In this document: positions 58,849-64,000 of the stretch, piece by piece
Layout of the letters: every line of letters begins with the position of its first letter
Position numbering within the stretch: position 1 is the stretch's first letter
From: Thermosporothrix hazakensis
GTDB lineage: Bacteria; Chloroflexota; Ktedonobacteria; Ktedonobacterales; Ktedonobacteraceae
Direction of reading: 5' to 3'
Length of the DNA: 64,000 nucleotides
NCBI RefSeq assembly: GCF_003253565.1
Contig: NZ_QKUF01000014.1
Location: 1 to 64,000 of the forward strand
Made by a program: the position numbers and the translations under genes
Notes under the pieces: model-generated
The model's input: the letters and a program-made list of their open reading frames with translations, nothing else
Told to the model about the DNA's origin: nothing
Database searches by the model: none

Positions 58849-60705
58849 TTATGACCAGACGGAAAAGGACCCTGTGACACCCATCAGCATCAGTTTGACG
58901 ATGTTCTGGGCTCCAGTAATCTCATCATTGAGCAGGAGCGGTTTCTGTTGCGGAGATGAAGCGGTCACAGCGGAAGGCTGCTGTGCCTGGCTGGCGATCT
59001 GGTTTGGCGTGCTGGTGTTCCCGGTCTGGTTGCAGGTGCCGGTGCCGAACATCTTTTCCAGAACCGGTTGCATCTGCGTGCAGACCGGGTAGTAATCTTC
59101 GCTTTTCTCATCCAGTTTCTGAGAATAGGGCGGGCTGAAGACCATGCGATCAACTTTGTTCATATCGACCTCGCGGCCAAAGTTCCCGAGCTGAATCAAC
59201 TGGTTCAGGGAGAGGTCAGTTTTCACATAGCCTTCCATATCTTTCATCAGTTCAGGAAGCTTACCGATCGTGTCGATGGTAGCGAGCTTGGTCTTCAACT
59301 GGTTCAAGACCTGCTGCTGGCGCTGGGAGCGTCCAAAGTCACCGATCAGGTCTGCGTGGCGGGTTCGCACATATTGCAGCGCTTCCACACCGTTGAGGTG
59401 CTGAGGGCCGGGAGCGATGTAGAGGCGCCTGTACCCTGAATGGTCAGAGCTATGCACATCGTCAGGGTAGGTATCATCAACCATCGGGTGGATGACATCA
59501 ACATCGACGCCGCCCGCAGTATCAATCACCTTAATAAAACCATCAAGGCCAACCCAGGCATAATAGTCAATGGGGATGCCAAACTGATTCTCGATGGTAT
59601 CCATCGTAATGCCTGCTCCGGCGGCCAGAGCCTTATCTTTGCTCTTTGTCTCGGCAAATTTAGGCGTGTAGCCCGCTGAGAAGACGCGCATCATTTTCTC
59701 AGTGGTGCCGTCTGGCATGCGGACCATCAGGTCACGAGGAATCGAGAGCATACCCACGTATTTTGTTTGTGGATCGATCGTGACGATAATCACCGATTGA
59801 GTGAGCAGATCTACTTTAAATTTATCGTCATTATCGCTTCCAAGCAACAGAATATTGAGGCGTTTCCCGCTGAGAATATTATTTGGGTCAACATTATGAT
59901 CCACTTTGTCATTCTTGTTTTTTCGGTCTGCCTGCTGCCCGAGAATGTTCCCGATGGAGCTGGCAAAGTTGATCTGGTAGTAGGCAAAGGCGCTACCACC
60001 CAGAATAACCAGGACCGCCAGGACAGCAATCAGGATCCGTGCCCACATGGGGAGGCGCTTCCCTTTCTTGTTTTTACCTGTTGGAGGCTTTGTCGATGGG
60101 GGTTCTCCTGCTGGTGAAACCAGATTCCCCGATATTTTTACATTACCAACCGGTGGAAGCGTCACCGGGCCTGGAGTCTGTTGAAGTTGGCCTGATTTGG
60201 TCGGACTGACAAAGGGAGCCGCGAACGAATGATTTGCCTGGGAAACCGGGTTCTTGACGGCTGGATGGCTATGTTGTGCAAAAGGACCTGTGACCGGCCT
60301 GTTCCCCTGCGGAATACCGGATAAGGAGGTTGCAGAGCCACCAGGAAGCTGTTGTGAGAGTGTTTTCTTTTGAATGGCGGACTGATCGGGCGAGAACGCG
60401 CCTCCCCAGCTCGGGCCGATGCCTGGTAGGGTTGATGGATGTTGCTGTTGGGTTGTATGGTTTTGATCCAGGTTCCCGGTCAATGGCCTGGTAAATAGTG
60501 GTTGTTTTCCGGGTGCCTGAAATTGTTGTCCCCATTGTGAAATAGGCCCCGCTCCCGAAATACCGGAAAGGGATGCGGGATGTGCTGCTTGAGACTGTGC
60601 TTGTTCGGGGGGAATCGTAGGTGTCGTCCCGGCTTGCGACACCTGTGGACTGCTAGACGCTTTATCTTTCAGTCCAGGTTGTATTGGTTTAAATTGCCGT
60701 TTCAC
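58849..60705 (-). CDS. LytR-CpsA-Psr (LCP) family protein with long disordered N-terminus (618 aa)
   Basis: GTG 60705 with AGGA upstream. Residues 1-215 are Pro/Gln/Ser/Thr-rich and probably cytoplasmic and disordered; a membrane helix at about 220-243 (MWARILIAVLAVLVILGGSAFAY) follows KNKKGKR. The extracytoplasmic LCP domain has LNILLLGSDNDD, TQSVIIVTIDPQTKYVGMLSIPRDLMV, ITMDTIENQFGIPIDYYAWVGLDGFIKVIDTAGGVDVDV and GVEALQYVRTRHADLIGDFGRSQRQQQVL. The Arg/Asp residues in SIPRD and YVRTRH..GDFGR that bind the polyprenyl pyrophosphate substrate are present. These enzymes attach glycopolymers to peptidoglycan. The 215-residue N-tail is much longer than usual. Confidence 0.92.
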   Translation of the reverse strand: MKRQFKPIQPGLKDKASSSPQVSQAGTTPTIPPEQAQSQAAHPASLSGISGAGPISQWGQQFQAPGKQPLFTRPLTGNLDQNHTTQQQHPSTLPGIGPSWGGAFSPDQSAIQKKTLSQQLPGGSATSLSGIPQGNRPVTGPFAQHSHPAVKNPVSQANHSFAAPFVSPTKSGQLQQTPGPVTLPPVGNVKISGNLVSPAGEPPSTKPPTGKNKKGKRLPMWARILIAVLAVLVILGGSAFAYYQINFASSIGNILGQQADRKNKNDKVDHNVDPNNILSGKRLNILLLGSDNDDKFKVDLLTQSVIIVTIDPQTKYVGMLSIPRDLMVRMPDGTTEKMMRVFSAGYTPKFAETKSKDKALAAGAGITMDTIENQFGIPIDYYAWVGLDGFIKVIDTAGGVDVDVIHPMVDDTYPDDVHSSDHSGYRRLYIAPGPQHLNGVEALQYVRTRHADLIGDFGRSQRQQQVLNQLKTKLATIDTIGKLPELMKDMEGYVKTDLSLNQLIQLGNFGREVDMNKVDRMVFSPPYSQKLDEKSEDYYPVCTQMQPVLEKMFGTGTCNQTGNTSTPNQIASQAQQPSAVTASSPQQKPLLLNDEITGAQNIVKLMLMGVTGSFSVWS

Positions 60706-61093
60706 AGTCCTTTACCTGCTTCCTTTTCTGTGCTGCGAGTATATTACGTTTGCTGTTTTCTATACCCTCTTCTTTCCTATTCGTCATCGTATAGGGTTTC
60801 GTCACCCATTCCACGTAGTCCCTGTGTACATATTTCTCAGTCTGCTTAGAAAGTAGCTTTGCTGTTGAGTATAACGTATAAGATTGTTGAACCATGACGA
60901 TCTATTGTGGAGAATAGGACATTTGGTATAAGGCATACGCTGCCTTTAACCTCTTTTTAGCCATGTTTTTACATTTCTATTACTGTGACTTAAAATCCCT
61001 CTAATGAATACCGAATATGCTGGAAACGAAGTCACCTGTCTTGTCTTACTTTCTGCGTTCTCTGGCATATTTGCTGACCGAAAGAGGGGGGTT
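60706..61093. other. Divergent intergenic region between LCP and glycosyltransferase genes
   Basis: A-T rich, no ORF with family features. It must contain two divergent promoters; no unambiguous -35/-10 pair was found. Confidence 0.45.
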
Positions 61094-62251
61094 ATGCGTG
61101 TTGCTCTGATTACTGAAAACTTTCTACCTAAATTGGATGGGGTCACACGCACGCTTGCCCGTCTTCTGGAACATTTACAGCTCACCGGCCATCAAGCGCT
61201 TTTGCTTGGTCCTGACTCTGGCATGGAACGCTATGCAGGAGCTGAAGTACTCGGGACTGCCGGTATCCCGCTGCCTTTTTACCCTGAGCTGCGAGTCAAC
61301 TTCTTTCGACCGCTCTTTGTACGCCGTCTCTACGAGTTTCGACCTGATATTATCCATGTAGTTGATCCGGTGATTCTAGGCGCTACTGGCCTGGCGGCAG
61401 CTCGGCTCCTTGGTACACCAATTGTTTCGTCATATCATACCAACCTGGCGGCTTATTGTACACACTTCGGTTTTCCCCTGCTGACTCGACCCATGTGGTT
61501 CTATAACCGTTTTATTCATAACCAGTGCGAACTGACTTTCTGCCCTTCCGCGTCAACTGCGACGATGTTGCGGCAGCAGGGCTTTACGCATATACGCATC
61601 TGGCCTCGTGGCGTGGATACAGCACTCTTTACGCCTCAGCGGAGAAGTGCCGAGCTTCGGGCCCGCTGGCTTCAGGATAAGCGTGACAAGTGCCTGCTGC
61701 TCTATGTCGGGAGGCTTTCGTACGAGAAGAATCTGCGCCTGCTGGTTGAGGCATATAAGGGGATGTCTCATGAGCGCTGTCATCTGGTGCTGGTCGGGGA
61801 TGGGCCGGCGGCGGCCGAGTTGCGGCAGGAGCTGGCGACTGTTCCGGTGACATTTACAGGCTATTTGCAGGGGGAGGAACTGGCAACGGCGTATGCCTCG
61901 GCTGACCTCTTTGCGTTTCCCTCAACAACCGAGACATTCGGGCAGGCGGCACTTGAAGCGCTGGCTTCGGGCTTGCCGGTGGTGGGATTACAGGCTGAGG
62001 GCATCTGTGATCTGGTAACGGATGGCTCTAATGGGCTACTGCTTGAGCTTCAGGGGAAGCAGCCAGAAGAGCAGATACGGCTCTATCGGGCTGCACTTGA
62101 GCGACTGATTGAACAGGAGCCTTTTCGCCTGCAACTGGGCGAAAACGCGCGCCGGGCTGCCAGTCGATATAGCTGGTTTGAGGCAATGGAATGCCTGCTT
62201 CAGGGCTATCGTGATGTGATGCAGAGGACCGCGCCGCTGGTTGCGGCCTGA
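61094..62251 (+). CDS. GT4-family glycosyltransferase (385 aa)
   Basis: ATG 61094 (GAGGGGGG directly upstream) opens MRVALITENFLPKLDGVTRTLARLLEHL, the donor-independent N-domain of GT4 enzymes; the ORF continues back to 61004 without a better start. C-domain: LLLYVGRLSYEKNLRLLVEAY, LVLVGDGPAAAELR, VTFTGYLQGEELATAYASADLFAFPSTTETFGQAALEALASGLPVVG (the EX7E motif is in TETFGQAALEA). It resembles phosphatidylinositol mannosyltransferases and MgtA/SqdX-type lipid glycosyltransferases, so a glycolipid product is likely. Confidence 0.9.
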   Translation: MRVALITENFLPKLDGVTRTLARLLEHLQLTGHQALLLGPDSGMERYAGAEVLGTAGIPLPFYPELRVNFFRPLFVRRLYEFRPDIIHVVDPVILGATGLAAARLLGTPIVSSYHTNLAAYCTHFGFPLLTRPMWFYNRFIHNQCELTFCPSASTATMLRQQGFTHIRIWPRGVDTALFTPQRRSAELRARWLQDKRDKCLLLYVGRLSYEKNLRLLVEAYKGMSHERCHLVLVGDGPAAAELRQELATVPVTFTGYLQGEELATAYASADLFAFPSTTETFGQAALEALASGLPVVGLQAEGICDLVTDGSNGLLLELQGKQPEEQIRLYRAALERLIEQEPFRLQLGENARRAASRYSWFEAMECLLQGYRDVMQRTAPLVAA

Positions 62252-62273
62252 GGCCCGGGAAGGAAAAGGGCGA

Positions 62274-62396
62274 TTATCCCTTTTCTTCCCGCTGTTTCTC
62301 TTCTCTCCAGGTCTGAATCAGGGAAAGAATCAACGATCCCAGCAGAAACACGAGCAAGAAGAGCTCCATTGAACTAAAGACTTTTTTCTTTTGCAT
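62274..62396 (-). CDS. Small single-pass membrane protein (40 aa)
   Basis: ATG 62394-62396 with GGAGGGA five bases upstream. Product: MQKKKVFSSMELFLLVFLL, continuing GSLILSLIQTW and a charged tail REEKQREEKG. One helix, positive N-terminus, charged cytosolic or external C-tail. It lies between the GT4 gene (converging) and the GT39 gene (same strand, starts upstream), 33 bases after the GT39 stop, so it is probably co-transcribed with the GT39 gene. No family recognised. Confidence 0.6.
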   Translation of the reverse strand: MQKKKVFSSMELFLLVFLLGSLILSLIQTWREEKQREEKG

Positions 62397-62429
62397 GCTC
62401 CCTCCTCTCGCGCGTAAGACCCGCGCTCT

Positions 62430-63965
62430 TTATATTTTAACCCATAGCTCTTTGTTTTGCCCGTACGATTTGACAAGCCTATAGTGCTGCTTGACCCAGG
62501 TATGGAACGCGGAATCCTTATCGAGAATCAGGCGTCCGGTATAGAAGAGGACAGCCTTGACCTCTGTTTTACTGGCTTCCTTTTGCAGCATCTCTGTGGT
62601 CAGATAATGGGATGTCAGCCGTACCGAGGAGGTGTCAACCAGATCGGGTGGCGTGTCGCGTCCCGCAAGGGCGACAAGGAATTGTGCGTCGCTGATGACG
62701 TTTTGTCCACGCTGTGTATAGCGCTGCAAATCATTGATGACCTGCTGATCCTGACGCGAGATGCCATGTTGCATCTTATAATAGCCACGAATGGGGCGGG
62801 CATTGGTTGCAGCTGTTAGCGCGACAAGCACCAGCATTGCAGCCATCGTAATCTGAAGCGCCGATTGCCACTGCTTGAGATCAAGCTCCCATTTCGCGGG
62901 AGCCAGCCCGATCACGGCCAGGCTGATCAGCGGCACAGTGATAGCAACATAATGATGTGGGAAGAGAGGCACTTGCTGCCAGAGCACATAAATAGTGGCA
63001 AGCGTCCAGGCAATCAAGGGAAGTACGCGCCAGTCCTTGCGCAGACAGGCGATCACGGCCCCGATCAAAGCAGGGAACGTCAGAAAGCCGGTCAGCAGGC
63101 TGCGAATCGCACCAAAGTTCTTGCTATGCTCTTGCTTTAAAGCGTCTCCTGCAACCACGTGGAAGGAGACAACGCTATCCCAGAACTGGGGCCAACTGCC
63201 AAGAAAGGGGAGAATCAGCAGCAGACAGGTCGCCGCGCAGGCCAGCAGACCAAACAGGATGGGCCTGAATGGTTTGGGCTTGACCGGCCCCTTCTTGCGG
63301 ATCTGGAGCCAGCTAAAGGTGAGAAGCAGCAGGCCAATGGGGACTACTGCACCTACCGTTAAGAGCTTGCTCATCAGGCTCAGGGCCAGAGAGATGCCGC
63401 AACCGATAGTGTACCAGTATGCCAGGCGTCCTGTTGGCTCTTCCCACCACATCAGGGCCAGCCCAACCGCCAGCGCGGCGAACGCCACACAGGGGACATC
63501 TGCCTGTAGCGTCTGCGATTGTGCCAGATAGCGCTGATCGGTGACCAGAAGAAAGAGGGCAACCAGTGCCCCCATGCGTCCTGCCAGTGCTCGACCGATC
63601 AGGAAGACACCGACCAGACCGAGAAGAGAGATCAGGACAATACCAAACCGGGCCGCCCAGAGCGAGTGGCCGAAGAGCACATAGGATGGAAAAACCGATA
63701 GAATAAAGAAGGGCGTCTGTGAGTAAAATGTTTCCTTATATAGCGGGTGTCCGGCACTCATCGCACGTAAGGTTTGCCAGTAGACACCTTCATCGTAGGT
63801 ATCGCGATCAAAGGGCGCATCCAGATGATACAGCCGCATGACGAGGCCAATGAGGAGTAAGAGAACGGCACTTCCATAAAAAAGGATATGTTGCCATTGC
63901 TGAGATATGGTGATGCTTCTGGGTATAGAAAGCTTTTTCTTCTTGGTTGCTGCTTTGCTACTCAT
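62430..63965 (-). CDS. GT39/ArnT-type polyprenyl-phosphate-dependent glycosyltransferase (511 aa)
   Basis: A multi-pass membrane protein with about 11 helices and a C-terminal soluble domain. The N-terminal loop DAPFDRDTYDEGVYWQTLRAM has the acidic pair typical of GT39/PMT/ArnT enzymes in the first extracytoplasmic loop. Then GHPLYKETFYSQTPFFILSVF, LWAARFGIVLISL and LVTDQRYLAQSQTLQADVPCVAFAALAVGLALMWW. The C-terminal part (from about residue 400, QVINDLQRYTQRGQNVISDAQFLVALAGRDTPPDLVDTSS) is soluble and probably extracytoplasmic. It transfers a sugar from a polyprenyl phosphate to an envelope acceptor. The ATG at 63965 is near the window end. Confidence 0.88.
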   Translation of the reverse strand: MSSKAATKKKKLSIPRSITISQQWQHILFYGSAVLLLLIGLVMRLYHLDAPFDRDTYDEGVYWQTLRAMSAGHPLYKETFYSQTPFFILSVFPSYVLFGHSLWAARFGIVLISLLGLVGVFLIGRALAGRMGALVALFLLVTDQRYLAQSQTLQADVPCVAFAALAVGLALMWWEEPTGRLAYWYTIGCGISLALSLMSKLLTVGAVVPIGLLLLTFSWLQIRKKGPVKPKPFRPILFGLLACAATCLLLILPFLGSWPQFWDSVVSFHVVAGDALKQEHSKNFGAIRSLLTGFLTFPALIGAVIACLRKDWRVLPLIAWTLATIYVLWQQVPLFPHHYVAITVPLISLAVIGLAPAKWELDLKQWQSALQITMAAMLVLVALTAATNARPIRGYYKMQHGISRQDQQVINDLQRYTQRGQNVISDAQFLVALAGRDTPPDLVDTSSVRLTSHYLTTEMLQKEASKTEVKAVLFYTGRLILDKDSAFHTWVKQHYRLVKSYGQNKELWVKI

Positions 63966-64000
63966 TCACTTTTACTTCACTCTCTTCAATCATACTCTGG

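Overview
The window looks like chromosomal DNA from a Gram-positive-type (monoderm) bacterium. The best guess is Chloroflexota, class Ktedonobacteria. This is inferred from WYL/YafY regulators, families of WD40-like (PD40) lipoproteins, an LCP protein, FemX-type peptidoglycan enzymes, a coproporphyrin-type ferrochelatase, a glmS ribozyme and a tiny DSRDG..SPEWERRR membrane protein; no 16S or ribosomal protein gene is present to prove it. Codon use and gene style are even. Only the left edge is clearly accessory: a truncated IS200-type tnpA beside a broken CHAP-domain gene.

Layout. 0-1.3 kb: IS200/IS605 end, CHAP pseudogene, a small zinc-ribbon protein. 1.8-5.5 kb: a two-gene heterodimeric ABC exporter. 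6-16.9 kb: mostly housekeeping and regulatory genes (DUF4091 protein, two YafY/WYL regulators, DUF512 Fe-S protein, BioY, YedK/HMCES, M20 amidohydrolase, Ada, EamA transporter) plus a 45-aa membrane protein. 16.9-22.8 kb: YchF, a Gfo/Idh dehydrogenase, a 40-aa membrane protein, FmdB-type zinc ribbon, parA-parB. 22.8-30.4 kb: hemE, cpfC, a stand-alone HemA-like Rossmann protein, ispH, a perfect parS site just after ispH, an atypical FolD, YajQ. 30.7-35.2 kb: a 1503-aa TPR protein with a Pro/Gln repeat region. 35.2-41.1 kb: a candidate structured ncRNA, a GNAT-FemX-FemX operon, and an oligopeptide-binding lipoprotein preceded by a consensus promoter, a folded leader and an ORF ending in a Cys/Met-rich tract. 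41.3-49.9 kb: stress protein, orphan NarL-type regulator, ABC-2 transporter, glmS with its ribozyme, PadR regulator, membrane protein, DUF2264. 50-54.5 kb: thioesterase, HAD phosphatase, ridA-dnaA, Ser/Thr kinase. 54.7-64 kb: three tandem PD40 lipoproteins, an LCP protein, two glycosyltransferases and another 40-aa membrane protein.

How parts fit together. parA, parB and parS form a chromosome segregation module within 7 kb, and dnaA lies in the same window but paired with ridA rather than dnaN. hemE, cpfC and the HemA-like protein are late haem-pathway neighbours. GlmS, the FemX pair, LCP and the glycosyltransferases are cell-envelope functions. The most interesting non-coding signals are the glmS ribozyme (46.8-47.0 kb), parS (27.97 kb), the Cys/Met leader (38.9-39.3 kb) and the unassigned transcript candidate at 35.3 kb. 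All functional statements rest on reading motifs by eye; no database search or folding calculation was run.
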